The notes: generated from the sequence alone by a model not told the origin. A stretch of 53,620 nt of DNA from CAZFGN01 sp964518695 (GCA_964518695.1 CAZFGN010000002.1:1-53620); one strand, 5' to 3'; shown: positions 37,995 to 46,142, numbered from the stretch's first letter. Numbers and translations are program-made.

Positions 37995-38862
37995 CTCTCT
38001 CGTTCACCGAGCTTACCATGCTCTACCGCCGTTTACCGCGCCAGACGGAAGACCTACCGGGGCACTTTTCGGTTTATCAAGCATACTTATAAAAATTTTT
38101 AGGGAAGGGCTGCTAAATGGCGAAGTACCGAAATACATCGCCGCGGCCTTCGATACCCCCGAACCGACCTTGAGGCAAAAAGAGTATAAAGAATATAAAG
38201 CTACGCGCGCGAGAGCAGCAGAAGATTTAATTGATCAACTTAAGGAAGCTCGTAAGCTCTTGGGGATATTCGACATTAAATTCTTTGAATTGCCCGGCTG
38301 GGAAGCAGACGACCTTATAGCAACTTTAGGTAATAGATTGAAGGTTGAACAAGCTGTCTCGAAAGTCATTGTTCTTTCCGGAGACCTAGACTTACTCCAA
38401 ATGGTAGATAACGACAAAATCACAGTTCTCACTCCCCTAAAAGGTATAAGCAATACAGTTGCTTATAACGAAGAGGCCGTGATTAAGAGGTTCGGAATCT
38501 TGCCGAAATTTTTAGCTGACTACAAAGGGTTCGTTGGTGATAAGTCTGACAATATTCCCGGCGTTCCCGGCGTAGGACCTAAGTCAGCCGCGACCCTTAT
38601 TAATAAATACGGCATTCTGGAAAATACATATAAAGAGATAGATGAATTGGGGCTGTCAGACATTAAGTTACAGGAGAGGCTAACCACCTTTAAAAACCAA
38701 GCCTTTTTATCTAAAAAACTAGCAACCCTAGATTACGATGCGCCTATTAGCGTTACTCTGAAAGAGCTAGAAGTTTCTCGTAAACTCAACACGGCCAAGA
38801 TTCACGATTATTTCAGCGACTTAGGTTTCAGTAGTTTAATTGAAAGGGTTGCCAAGTTATAA
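37957..38862 (+). CDS. Stand-alone 5'-3' exonuclease (FEN/PolA N-terminal domain type)
   Basis: From the ATG at 37957 the protein is 301 residues, the size of the 5' nuclease domain of DNA polymerase I with no polymerase attached. It has LLIDANSLVHRAYHALPP, FDTPEPTLRQKEYKEYKATR, GWEADDLIATL, VLSGDLDLLQMV and the helix-three-turn-helix GDKSDNIPGVPGVGPKSAA; the metal-binding acids are present. It would remove RNA primers and flaps. A second ATG at 37963 and a TTG at 37942 are alternatives. All overlap tsaE. Confidence 0.88.
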   Translation: MKMKDILLLIDANSLVHRAYHALPPFTAPDGRPTGALFGLSSILIKIFREGLLNGEVPKYIAAAFDTPEPTLRQKEYKEYKATRARAAEDLIDQLKEARKLLGIFDIKFFELPGWEADDLIATLGNRLKVEQAVSKVIVLSGDLDLLQMVDNDKITVLTPLKGISNTVAYNEEAVIKRFGILPKFLADYKGFVGDKSDNIPGVPGVGPKSAATLINKYGILENTYKEIDELGLSDIKLQERLTTFKNQAFLSKKLATLDYDAPISVTLKELEVSRKLNTAKIHDYFSDLGFSSLIERVAKL

Positions 38863-38872
38863 TTAAACGTAA

Positions 38873-40213
38873 ATGGCATCACAGACTAAACGTACCCCAA
38901 AACTTTCACTCGCCGTACTTAAGTCCCCAGAGATGAGCTTGTTATGGATTTTTCTCCTATTAATCGTTTCATTTTTTACTCTCGATTACATTCTTGTTTC
39001 GTTAAGGGGCTTCATAAAACCAGTTGTCTTCTTGATTCTAGGCGCGTTCATTTTAGAAAACAGCCTCAAGCTCGTAAGATCAAACAAAGAAACTAAAACT
39101 ACATACAGGCTCCTTAATGAAATCATCGCTAATTTAGATGATAGTGTCATAGCTTACGACGCGGATTTCAAGATGCTCGTTGTTAATAACGCCGCCGAAA
39201 GATTGTTCGGGGTAAACAGAGCAGATGTTATAAATCAATACTTCGGTCCGGAGCGGGCCCGAGAGCCCCAGTTTAAACTTTTAACCCAAGTACTTTTTCC
39301 GTCGCTCGCTCCAGTTGTCTTAAAAAGAAGCTCCGGAGACGATTATCCACAAACTATCGATGTTTCGTTTAATGAGCCTAGCTTAGACCTTGTAATTACA
39401 ACTCTAAAAACATCCCTTTCTCCTACCGAAACAAGCGGCTTCGTGAAAATTATTCACGACCGCACAAGAGAACTGCAACTTTATAAATCCAAATCAGAAT
39501 TTATTACTATCGCGGCTCACCAGTTGAGAACACCGCTCACCGCTATCAACTGGACCATGGATGTTATAAATAAAGACTCCTCTGTTAATCCCGAAAACAA
39601 AGAGTTGGTCGTAAACGCCTCAATCGCTTCTCACAAGGCCCTAAAAATAGTGAACGATTTACTAGACGTTGCCAAAATAGAAGAGGGGCTTTTTGGTTAC
39701 AACTTCGAGAATCTGGATATTATTAAATTTTTGTCGGAACTGTTAGAGGGCGTTAATCCCCTTGTCAAAGAGTACGGCCTAAACCTTTATTTTGATAAAG
39801 GAGCGGAACCATCCATTTTCTTAAAGGCGGATCCCAATAGGTTGGGATTCGCCCTATCTAATGTTTTAGATAACGCTATCAAATATAACGTTAAAAACGG
39901 AAGTATAACAGTCAAGGTGGAAAGATTGGAGGGCCGACCGTACATCCAAATTAGCGTTGTGGATACTGGTATGGGGATACCAAGAGAGGCAATTCCGAAA
40001 TTATTCACTAAGTTTTTCAGGGCCGAGAACGCTATCAAATTCAGGCCAGAAGGGTCTGGGTTCGGACTCTATATCACGAGAAACATTATTAACCGGCACG
40101 GTGGCACTGTTTTGGTAGAATCAACACTAGGAAGAAGCACGGGCGTTTATATTGCTTTGCCAATAGATCCGACCCTGATTCCTCCTAAGGAAGTTGCTCG
40201 CGAAGAATACTAA
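38873..40213 (+). CDS. Sensor histidine kinase with PAS domain
   Basis: A 446-residue kinase. Two N-terminal membrane helices (about residues 25-45 and 48-62), a PAS-like domain (about 80-200, DDSVIAYDADFKMLVVNNAA), a HisKA helix with AAHQLRTPLTAI (phospho-His near 215), and a HATPase domain with the N box LDNAIKYN, G1 DTGMGIP, F box LFTKFFR and G2 GSGFGLYI. All catalytic boxes are intact. No response regulator is in the window, so the partner is unknown. TATAAT (38858-38863) is 9 nt before the ATG. Confidence 0.9.
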   Translation: MASQTKRTPKLSLAVLKSPEMSLLWIFLLLIVSFFTLDYILVSLRGFIKPVVFLILGAFILENSLKLVRSNKETKTTYRLLNEIIANLDDSVIAYDADFKMLVVNNAAERLFGVNRADVINQYFGPERAREPQFKLLTQVLFPSLAPVVLKRSSGDDYPQTIDVSFNEPSLDLVITTLKTSLSPTETSGFVKIIHDRTRELQLYKSKSEFITIAAHQLRTPLTAINWTMDVINKDSSVNPENKELVVNASIASHKALKIVNDLLDVAKIEEGLFGYNFENLDIIKFLSELLEGVNPLVKEYGLNLYFDKGAEPSIFLKADPNRLGFALSNVLDNAIKYNVKNGSITVKVERLEGRPYIQISVVDTGMGIPREAIPKLFTKFFRAENAIKFRPEGSGFGLYITRNIINRHGGTVLVESTLGRSTGVYIALPIDPTLIPPKEVAREEY

Positions 40214-40215
40214 AA

Positions 40216-41046
40216 ATGCCAGAATTACCAGAAGTGGAGACGATGGTAAACGATCTTAAAAAGAAAATCGTTGGCCTTAGAATCACTCGCGTCTCGCTTG
40301 ACTGGGAAAGACATTTAAAAAATGTAACCCCCTCTCACTTTAAAAAGAACATTAAAGGCGCTCAGATTTTGGGCGTAACTAGACGCGCCAAAAACATCTT
40401 AGTGAGTTTGGATAAAAACCGATTACTCGTTATCCATCCGAAGATGACTGGCAACATTCTTATTACAAGAGACGCCAAAATAAAAGATCAAAAACACGTT
40501 CATATAGTTTTTTATTTAACCAAAGGAAAGGCAATGGCTTTTTCAGACGTGCGTAAGTTCGGCAAGGTTTTATTTGGCAACACAAGAGACATCTTAAATT
40601 TGTCGGACCTTAAAGAAATCGGACCAGAGCCCCTTCATTCCACATTTTCGTTTAAAGAGTTTAGCGACACCATCTCTAAAAGAAAACGAAAAATAAAGCC
40701 GGTTCTCATGGATCAAAAGGTTTTGGCCGGGATAGGCAATATATATGCCGATGAAATTCTTTGGTCAGCCAAAATTTATCCAGGGAGACTAACCAATAGG
40801 TTAACCAAGCACGAATTGCGTAGAATATACGAACGAATGCGCTCTATTTTATCTAACGCCGTACGTTTCCGAGGCACTTCTATCTCCGATTTCAAGGATA
40901 CCGCTGGACGGCCCGGTAGATACGCGGGTAAACTTATGGTTTATGGGCGGGCTCACTTGCCCTGCAAACGTTGCGGTGCGCCTATTAAGAGAACCAAGCT
41001 TAATAGTCGATCGACACATTATTGTCCTAATTGCCAGAAGAACTGA
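40216..41046 (+). CDS. mutM: Formamidopyrimidine-DNA glycosylase
   Basis: A 276-residue Fpg/MutM: MPELPEVETM with the catalytic Pro2 and Glu3, the Lys of the HPKMTGN loop, the H2TH region (LAGIGNIYADEILW), and a C-terminal zinc finger CKRCGAPI ... YCPNC. It removes oxidised purines such as 8-oxoguanine. The length is normal. It starts 3 bp after the kinase gene. Confidence 0.95.
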   Translation: MPELPEVETMVNDLKKKIVGLRITRVSLDWERHLKNVTPSHFKKNIKGAQILGVTRRAKNILVSLDKNRLLVIHPKMTGNILITRDAKIKDQKHVHIVFYLTKGKAMAFSDVRKFGKVLFGNTRDILNLSDLKEIGPEPLHSTFSFKEFSDTISKRKRKIKPVLMDQKVLAGIGNIYADEILWSAKIYPGRLTNRLTKHELRRIYERMRSILSNAVRFRGTSISDFKDTAGRPGRYAGKLMVYGRAHLPCKRCGAPIKRTKLNSRSTHYCPNCQKN

Positions 41047-41049
41047 ATC

Positions 41050-41823
41050 ATGATTATTTTTTTGTACGGCCCAGACTCATATCGTCGTCTTCAAAAGCAG
41101 TTGGAGATAGAAAGGGTGTATCGAAATAAACGCGGCAATATGAACGAGGAACACTTTGATTTATCGGGAGAAGGTGAACTAGACAAGTTTAAAAATTTCA
41201 TCGTGAACAGATCCATGTTTGGAGGGGTGAGAATGGCTGTCTTAGAGAACATCTACGAAGTAACTGATGATAAGAGTTTTATAGAAATCCTTAAAAACGA
41301 AGTTGCTTCAAAAGATTCGGCGGTCATCGCAAACGCGAACGGTGAGCCCCCAAGTAAGCTTAAGTTTCTATTAGAAAAACCGGCTCAAAGCCAACATTTT
41401 CAAACCTTAGAAAGTTCCAAGCTTGAATTTTTTATCAATAAAGAGGCTCAAGGTCGTGGAATAAAGCTTACGGAGGCAATAACGAAATCAATTAAAAGTA
41501 CTTTTGGCAATGATACTTGGGGTATAGCTACCGAACTCGACAAAATCGCTTTAATGAGCAATTACATCACTCGCGAAAGGCCCAAAATAGATTATTTCAT
41601 TTTGATGAGCACCTTAAAGGCTGCAAAGAACATAAAACAAGGATTGGTAGCTCTCGAGACTATTCTAAGCGAGAGAAGAGACGATCCCGCGAGAGTATTC
41701 AACAGTCTAAGTTACGGGCTTAACAGCAAAAAAGAAGCTAAGCTTTTTGCGGACTACGATGTTGCGGTTAAGTCCGGAAAATTAGACTACGAAGAAATCT
41801 TGGTTGATTTAACGTTAAGTTGA
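41050..41823 (+). CDS. holA: DNA polymerase III delta subunit (clamp loader)
   Basis: A 257-residue HolA-like protein: MIIFLYGPDSYRRLQKQLEI at the start, the FDLSGEGELDKFKNF and FGGVRMAVLENI segments equivalent to the beta-binding and arm regions, then the helical domain. It is shorter than the ~340 residues of E. coli HolA, mostly at the C-terminal collar. It opens the DnaN clamp for loading. The last 37 bp overlap the convergent rpsT gene. Confidence 0.82.
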   Translation: MIIFLYGPDSYRRLQKQLEIERVYRNKRGNMNEEHFDLSGEGELDKFKNFIVNRSMFGGVRMAVLENIYEVTDDKSFIEILKNEVASKDSAVIANANGEPPSKLKFLLEKPAQSQHFQTLESSKLEFFINKEAQGRGIKLTEAITKSIKSTFGNDTWGIATELDKIALMSNYITRERPKIDYFILMSTLKAAKNIKQGLVALETILSERRDDPARVFNSLSYGLNSKKEAKLFADYDVAVKSGKLDYEEILVDLTLS

Positions 41824-42065
41824 TGAGAGAGACGCGATTTAAGACGAGAGGCTTTATTCTTCTTTATAAGCTTTGTCTTGGCCGCTTTATCAAGAGACTT
41901 ATAGACGGTAGGTAAATACTTATCTGCTTCTTCAAGTTTGCCGCTTCCGGTTAGTTTTTTGTACTGCTTGATCGCGGCTTTCAATTTCCTACTTTCACTT
42001 AAATTTTTCTTTCTTCGACGAACAGTCTGTCTTAAAGCCTTCTTGGCTGATTTGGTTACTGGCAT
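41787..42065 (-). CDS. rpsT: 30S ribosomal protein bS20
   Basis: From the ATG at 42065 it is 92 residues: MPVTKSAKKALRQTVRRRKK, then a helical basic protein with KLKAAIKQYKKL and LDKAAKTKLIKKNKASRLKSRL, matching bS20 (K-S-A-x-K-x-x-R, N-K-A-x-R-x-K-S-R-L). Nine further upstream codons (from GTT-containing sequence at 42092) overlap the promoter and are not part of the family. A perfect -35 and a 6-nt gap support this start. Confidence 0.92.
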   Translation of the reverse strand: MPVTKSAKKALRQTVRRRKKNLSESRKLKAAIKQYKKLTGSGKLEEADKYLPTVYKSLDKAAKTKLIKKNKASRLKSRLSHQLNVKSTKISS

Positions 42066-42071
42066 GAATCC

Positions 42072-42100
42072 ATTCTCATACAAATCAACCATTATGTCAA
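42072..42100 (-). promoter_or_regulatory. Leaderless-type promoter of rpsT
   Basis: On the minus strand, a perfect TTGACA (42100-42095), exactly 17 bp, GAGAAT (42077-42072), then 6 nt to the ATG at 42065. Confidence 0.6.
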
Positions 42101-42106
42101 AGATTT

Positions 42107-42493
42107 CTATCCAATATTTTCATAATGTTTCACAAGACAATCTTTTTCTGATATTGTCAAGGCGAGGAGGTCAATTCTCCATCCCTTCTCATCAGAAATC
42201 TTTTCAGAAATTTCACATGCGTATAAAGAGGCCGTACGCTTTAGCTTTCTAAGCTTCGCGCCAGTCAGCTGATTTTCTGCGGTTATCAACAAGTTGTCCA
42301 CACCTTTAACATTATGCGACGTAACCGTTTTAACCTCCACAAAAACCAAAGTTTTGTCTGGCGCCCACGCTATTATGTCTAACTCCCCCCAAGGCTTAAG
42401 ATAATTTCTTGCTATTATCTTGTAACCCTTCTTTACAATATATCTACAGGCGAGATCCTCTCCCAACCTCCCAGTTTCAGATTTTGTTGTCAT
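42107..42493 (-). CDS. YraN/UPF0102 family nuclease-fold protein
   Basis: From the ATG at 42493 it is 128 residues: SETGRLGEDLACRYIVKKGY, then NYLKPWGELDIIAW and LVFVEVKT, the restriction-endonuclease-like motif G-E-x-D-x-x ... E-V-K of UPF0102. The biochemical role is not established. Seven upstream codons (ATG at 42514) are possible. The start codon lies inside an inverted repeat whose other arm carries the start of the LAGLIDADG remnant. Confidence 0.88.
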   Translation of the reverse strand: MTTKSETGRLGEDLACRYIVKKGYKIIARNYLKPWGELDIIAWAPDKTLVFVEVKTVTSHNVKGVDNLLITAENQLTGAKLRKLKRTASLYACEISEKISDEKGWRIDLLALTISEKDCLVKHYENIG

Positions 42494-42582
42494 TGTTTCA
42501 CAATTTACAAACATTACAATAACGATATGTTACATCGAGCAACATCAAAACGAAAGTTTGCTATGTAAAACGTGAAACAATG
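42491..42582. repeat. 11-bp inverted repeat carrying two start codons
   Basis: CATTGTTTCAC (42491-42501) and GTGAAACAATG (42572-42582) are exact inverted repeats 70 bp apart. On each outward strand the arm reads GTGAAACA followed by ATG, one being the yraN start and the other the start of the endonuclease remnant. Confidence 0.8.
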
Positions 42583-42868
42583 CATACAAAACTTATGGTA
42601 CACGATTACATAAGAGGTTTGGTAGAAGAAGAGGGTTGTTTTGTCTTCACTTCAAACGGTCAAAAAAAAGAGAATAGGAGCGCCTCGTTCCAGCTTAGAA
42701 TGCATAATAGTTCCACTGTTGCATAACAACCTGATAGGGCACAAGTCCATTCAATTTAATAGCTGGCTGGAAAAAATTGGCAGCAATCCTGATATACCGG
42801 AAAGTTACAAGCTACTTTACCGTCTACATAGATCTGGTTTCTATAACGCTAACAATAAATTTCTTTAA
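42580..42868 (+). pseudogene. LAGLIDADG homing endonuclease remnant
   Basis: The first frame (ATG 42580 to TAA 42726) reads as an N-terminal LAGLIDADG piece: VHDYIRGLVEEEGCFVF and FQLRMH. The second frame, shifted and open to TAA at 42868, gives the C-terminal end: IIVPLLHNNLIGHKSIQFNS, WLEKIGSNPDIPESYKLLYR, SGFY. Together they match a single-motif LAGLIDADG protein of candidate-phylum genomes with the middle part (about 40 residues) deleted and the frame broken. No intron or intein context is visible. It must be non-functional. Confidence 0.8.
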
Positions 42869-42900
42869 ATTCTCTAAAATACGAAACATCTATTTTCGAA

Positions 42901-43289
42901 AATAGAATTGCCGATTGCCGGATAGAATTACAGAATGACATCAATCAACTAATTTCTAGTAAACACAGGCATCGTTATAAAAATGGATTTTACAAAAAGG
43001 AGAGTTATTTTAGCGATTAGTCGTCGTTATAAATGTTTCACGTACACACAAGCTTTTTTAAAAATCCAAAAAACGCAGTATCCATGCACTTATCGGGCTA
43101 TGCCATGTTTGCAATGTTTTACGCTTGTGTCAAATGTTTTACAAAAGACCGCAAAAACTGAAAAACGCAGTATCCATGAGGTTTCCAGATAACCGCATAA
43201 ATACTAATTCGGCAATCATTTCAAATAGTTGCCGAATAGAATTGCCGACTGTTGCCGGTTGCCGAATCCGCCAGCTGGCGGATTGCCGA
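42901..43289. repeat. TTGCCGA repeat cluster and palindromes in a gene-free stretch
   Basis: Between 42869 and 43307 there is no gene I can support. Instead there are seven copies of TTGCCGA/G (42908, 42915, 43229, 43242, 43252, 43259, 43283), a 14-bp direct repeat AATAGAATTGCCGA (42901 and 43235), a 17-bp direct repeat AAAACGCAGTATCCATG (43070 and 43162), an inverted repeat ATTCGGCAA/TTGCCGAAT (43207-43237) and the perfect 20-bp palindrome AATCCGCCAGCTGGCGGATT (43265-43284). Confidence 0.8.
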
Positions 43290-43307
43290 ATTAAATTTGA
43301 TCAACTA

Positions 43308-43683
43308 CTAAACACCGAGCCTGCGTTCTAGGCTCATGTAATAATTGAGAGCGTCCTCAAGATCGGTATCCGTAAAGTCAGGCCATAATTTTTTGATAAA
43401 GTAGAGCCGTAGGTACCTAGTGTCCCGCATCATAAACCCAGCGCTTAGATGTGATTCGGCGCCCGTCATTTAAATTTTATTAACAGCGTAAAGCATTTCC
43501 CTGTCTCCATTGTAACCGATGAGCAAGGTGAGATTATAACTATTATAATTCTGCTAAAGCCGCTTTTATTATGCTAATAGTTCTCTCGCCAGCCTTATGC
43601 CCCTGCCAGGCTAAAAACTTGTGCTGTATTGCCCAACGCCTGTTACCGTCAGGAGTGATAGCTAGATGGCCTATTTTCTTCTC
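43308..43683 (-). pseudogene. Undecaprenyl diphosphate synthase (uppS) remnant
   Basis: Three pieces in order on the minus strand match UppS. First, KKIGHLAITPDGNRRWA and GHKAGERTIS (to a TAA at 43543) equal the family's H-V-A-I-I-M-D-G-N-G-R-W-A start. Second, LLIGYNGDREMLYAVNKI ends in a TAA before 43469. Third, from 43469, TGAESHLSAGFMMRDTRY and LWPDFTDTDLEDAL...ERRLG equal the C-terminal R-T-G-G-E-x-R-L-S ... W-P-D-F ... R-R-F-G. Large inner parts are deleted, and stops interrupt it. UppS makes the lipid carrier for peptidoglycan, so a working copy should exist elsewhere. Confidence 0.85.
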
Positions 43684-44191
43684 CGTATTCTGCAAAGAAT
43701 TTTATATAAATCTCTTTTAATAATTTCGCGTCTTCCAGGGCATTATGCTTTTTATATTTAGTTGGATCAATACCCAAGTCGTTCAAGAACTCTTGATTAG
43801 TGGAAAATCTTGGATTCGTGCCTGCGCCGAAGAGTATTGAAGCGAAATCTATCGGTATCCAATAAGCCGGGTGATTATCCATGCCGAAAAGTTTGTACCA
43901 GTAGATGGCATCGAATTGGTTCACGTAAGAGACTAGATAGGGCGTGGTGGGGCCCACAAAGTCTCTGATTCTCTCTTTGGCCTCTTCTCGGGAAACCCTA
44001 GGTCCTGTGAAATAAGGAATTACATTTTCTTTCACCCAATCACTTACTTCTCCATCGTGTTGTATTTCTATATAAAATTCCTCGCCGTTCGGCTTAACAA
44101 GCCCAACAGATAAAAGCTCTCCCTTATACGGGTCCAAATCGGAAAACTCCGTGTCGAAAAATATAATGTTTTCTGAAAATGGTTTTAACAT
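43649..44191 (-). CDS. DEDDh-type 3'-5' exonuclease-like protein
   Basis: A 180-residue protein with the DnaQ-like exonuclease acids: FFDTEFSDL (D and E), SYVNQFDAIYW (D) and KKHNALEDAKLL (H and D). It probably trims DNA or RNA 3' ends; the substrate is unknown. Its last residues (N-R-P-S-S-Y-H-S) are read from the uppS remnant in another frame, so the natural C-terminus may have been changed by the same rearrangement. It begins 2 bp after pepP. Confidence 0.75.
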   Translation of the reverse strand: MLKPFSENIIFFDTEFSDLDPYKGELLSVGLVKPNGEEFYIEIQHDGEVSDWVKENVIPYFTGPRVSREEAKERIRDFVGPTTPYLVSYVNQFDAIYWYKLFGMDNHPAYWIPIDFASILFGAGTNPRFSTNQEFLNDLGIDPTKYKKHNALEDAKLLKEIYIKFFAEYGEENRPSSYHS

Positions 44192-44193
44192 TC

Positions 44194-45285
44194 TTAATCT
44201 CTTAATTGAATCAATTCTTTGGGCGCAGCTTTATGCAAATTGATGCTACCATTTTTTGTAATTATAAGCGCGTCCTCTATCCGTACCCCGCCAAGGCCTT
44301 GAATATATATTCCTGGTTCAACAGTGACAACCGAGTTAATCGGCAAGGGTTTTATATTTAGAGCAGTGATAGCTGGGAGCTCGTGAACACTCATACCTAA
44401 TCCGTGCCCGGTAGAATGCAAAAAATACCTGCCGTAGCCGTTTTCAGTAATATGTTCCCGGCAAATCCCATCAATATACTTACCGGCCATTCCTGCCTTA
44501 ACACTTCTACAGCCGCGTTCCTGTGCCTCCCGGACAATTTCATAGATTTCTCTTAATTTTGGAGGAACTTTGCCAACCGCCACCGTACGAGTGATGTCCG
44601 ACATATAACCATTATAACTTGCTCCGAAGTCTATGGTTATCAGTTCACCCTTTTTAATCTTTTTGGCCGTTGGTTTTGCGTGGGGAAGCGCGCCATTTTT
44701 CCCGGAAGCCACAATCGTATCAAAGGCAATCTTTGGACTCCCAGCTTCTTTAATTAAGAATTCCAATCGAGCCGCGAGCCATTGCTCGGTCACGCCAGGC
44801 TTAATTAGCGGCAACAATCCCTTAAACGCTTTTACGGAAATGTCTGCGGCTTTCCGCAAATGCTTTAACTCTTGGTTATCTTTGACGATACGGATACTGT
44901 GAAGTAACTCCTGGTCATTTATTACAGCCACTTTAGCCGCGCGCTTTAAACTCTCGATGAATGAATAGTATGTATGCGACCCGTCTACCAATACGGATTT
45001 TATCTTCTCTCTTTCAAACAAATTCTTGAGAATTTCTCCTGAACCTTTCTCTCGCTTAACCAAAATGAAATCACTGGACTCGGCCCGCGCCTGCAGATAA
45101 TATCGACTATCAGCAATAATAAAGCGTTTCGCCTTCGTAATAACTAGAATTGATTCAGTGCCGCTGAATCCGGAAAGATAACGCGTGCTTGGTTGACCCG
45201 AGAGTTCGTAATTAACCAGTAAAAACGCGTCAGCTTTACGAAGTTTTAACGCGTCGCGGATATTATTGAGCCTTGCTTTCATCAT
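44194..45285 (-). CDS. pepP: M24-family Xaa-Pro aminopeptidase
   Basis: A 363-residue metallopeptidase. The N-terminal creatinase-like domain (LSGQPSTRYLSGFSGTES) precedes the pita-bread catalytic domain with ITIDFGASYNGYMSDITRT (two Asp ligands), HSTGHGLGMSVHELP (His), VTVEPGIYI (Glu) and GGVRIEDALII (Glu). All five metal ligands are present. It removes N-terminal residues before proline. The ATG is only 3 nt after the end of tRNA-Val on the same strand, so its message is probably released by tRNA 3' processing. Confidence 0.9.
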   Translation of the reverse strand: MMKARLNNIRDALKLRKADAFLLVNYELSGQPSTRYLSGFSGTESILVITKAKRFIIADSRYYLQARAESSDFILVKREKGSGEILKNLFEREKIKSVLVDGSHTYYSFIESLKRAAKVAVINDQELLHSIRIVKDNQELKHLRKAADISVKAFKGLLPLIKPGVTEQWLAARLEFLIKEAGSPKIAFDTIVASGKNGALPHAKPTAKKIKKGELITIDFGASYNGYMSDITRTVAVGKVPPKLREIYEIVREAQERGCRSVKAGMAGKYIDGICREHITENGYGRYFLHSTGHGLGMSVHELPAITALNIKPLPINSVVTVEPGIYIQGLGGVRIEDALIITKNGSINLHKAAPKELIQLRD

Positions 45286-45288
45286 CGG

Positions 45289-45360
45289 TGGGCGCTGGGG
45301 GGATCGAACCCTCGGCCTACTCGGTGTAAACGAGTCGCTCTACCACTGAGCTAAGCGCCC
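45289..45360 (-). tRNA. tRNA-Val (anticodon UAC)
   Basis: A 72-nt cloverleaf. Acceptor GGGCGCT/AGCGCCC with discriminator A, D arm AGCTCAGTGGTAGAGC, anticodon stem ACTCG/CGAGT with loop TTTACAC (anticodon TAC), and T arm GAGGGTTCGATCCCC. CCA is not encoded (the next bases are CCG, then the pepP ATG). Confidence 0.95.
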
Positions 45361-45465
45361 TTAAACTAAACGGTACTTTATCAAAAACAAACATAAATTA
45401 CTATCTATAATCTCGGCATGCGTAATTTTGGGATTATTGCTTGAGACGCCCCGCCCGCAATATAT

Positions 45466-45494
45466 TTGACTAATAGAATAGAACATGGTCTAAT
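45466..45494 (+). promoter_or_regulatory. Promoter upstream of the small membrane-anchored protein at 45566
   Basis: TTGACT (45466-45471), exactly 17 bp, TCTAAT (45489-45494). A transcript would have a leader of about 65 nt. The leader includes GGGAGG (45538) fused to a three-codon reading frame ATG AGT TAA. Confidence 0.5.
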
Positions 45495-45565
45495 AGAGCC
45501 GTTCGTTGACAATGCAAATTTAGGCACTGGAACATTTGGGAGGATGAGTTAATCAGATCAATTTT

Positions 45566-45961
45566 ATGAAAAAATTTGGTAACACTATAATTGCACTGTT
45601 TATACTCACAGCCTTGTGGTACTTAGTCATCTTTATTGGCTGGGCGGAAAACTATTCCGACGGAAAAAGAACAGGAGACATTTATAAGCTTTCCCAAAAA
45701 GGTCTAATCTATAAATCTTGGGAAGGAGAAATGTATCTGGGGGGTATTCGCCAAACAGGTGGCAAGGCTCCAACGCTCGAGCTAGATAGATTTTATTTTT
45801 CCATTCCTGGGGGGCAAGCAAAAGAAAAACAAGAGCTGATTGATAAAATAAATAAGTGTTCGGAAGAAAGAATTCTCTGTACAATCAAATACAAGCAATG
45901 GCTCAAGCGTCCAATCTACATAAGTTCTGACTATGTTGTAGTCGGCGTAGAAATTCAATAA
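45566..45961 (+). CDS. Small membrane-anchored protein of unknown function
   Basis: A 131-residue protein with an N-terminal membrane helix (TIIALFILTALWYLVIFIGW) and a soluble domain of about 100 residues. The YSDGKRTGDIYKLSQKGLIY and KSWEGEMYLGG segments resemble a family of short membrane-anchored proteins found in many bacteria and sometimes misnamed as 6-phosphogluconate dehydrogenase; the function is unknown. It has its own promoter, and a very strong terminator follows 62 bp after its stop, so it is a single-gene unit. Confidence 0.65.
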   Translation: MKKFGNTIIALFILTALWYLVIFIGWAENYSDGKRTGDIYKLSQKGLIYKSWEGEMYLGGIRQTGGKAPTLELDRFYFSIPGGQAKEKQELIDKINKCSEERILCTIKYKQWLKRPIYISSDYVVVGVEIQ

Positions 45962-46023
45962 TTAAACAACCGTCTCATCTTCCCAAATATCCCGTGCTTA
46001 CACTGCGCAAGTGGCGCAAAATC

Positions 46024-46066
46024 ATAGCGGACAACCTTCAAAAAGTTGTCCGCTATCTTTTTATTT
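46024..46066 (+). terminator. Strong intrinsic terminator
   Basis: ATAGCGGACAAC (46024-46035) and GTTGTCCGCTAT (46045-46056) form a perfect 12-bp stem with a 9-nt loop, followed by CTTTTTATTT. Flanking GCGCAAA and TTTGCGC can extend the fold. It ends the gene at 45566-45961. Confidence 0.92.
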
Positions 46067-46142
46067 GCGCACACCTTCAATCTGAGTTCGTCCACAGGTA
46101 GATTTGTTTCGGTTTATATAATTGCTTAGAATAAAAGGGACC

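Noticed and set aside
39343..39351. Perfect DnaA box TTATCCACA
   Set aside because: It lies in the kinase coding sequence with no cluster of boxes around it; a single 9-mer can occur by chance.
42983..43331. Small open frames in the repeat stretch
   Set aside because: They have no domain resemblance, cross repeats and palindromes, and overlap the uppS remnant; they look like chance frames.
45544..45552. GGGAGG followed by a three-codon reading frame ATG AGT TAA
   Set aside because: The spacing is wrong for a Shine-Dalgarno site of either this mini-frame or the gene at 45566, so a leader peptide cannot be supported.
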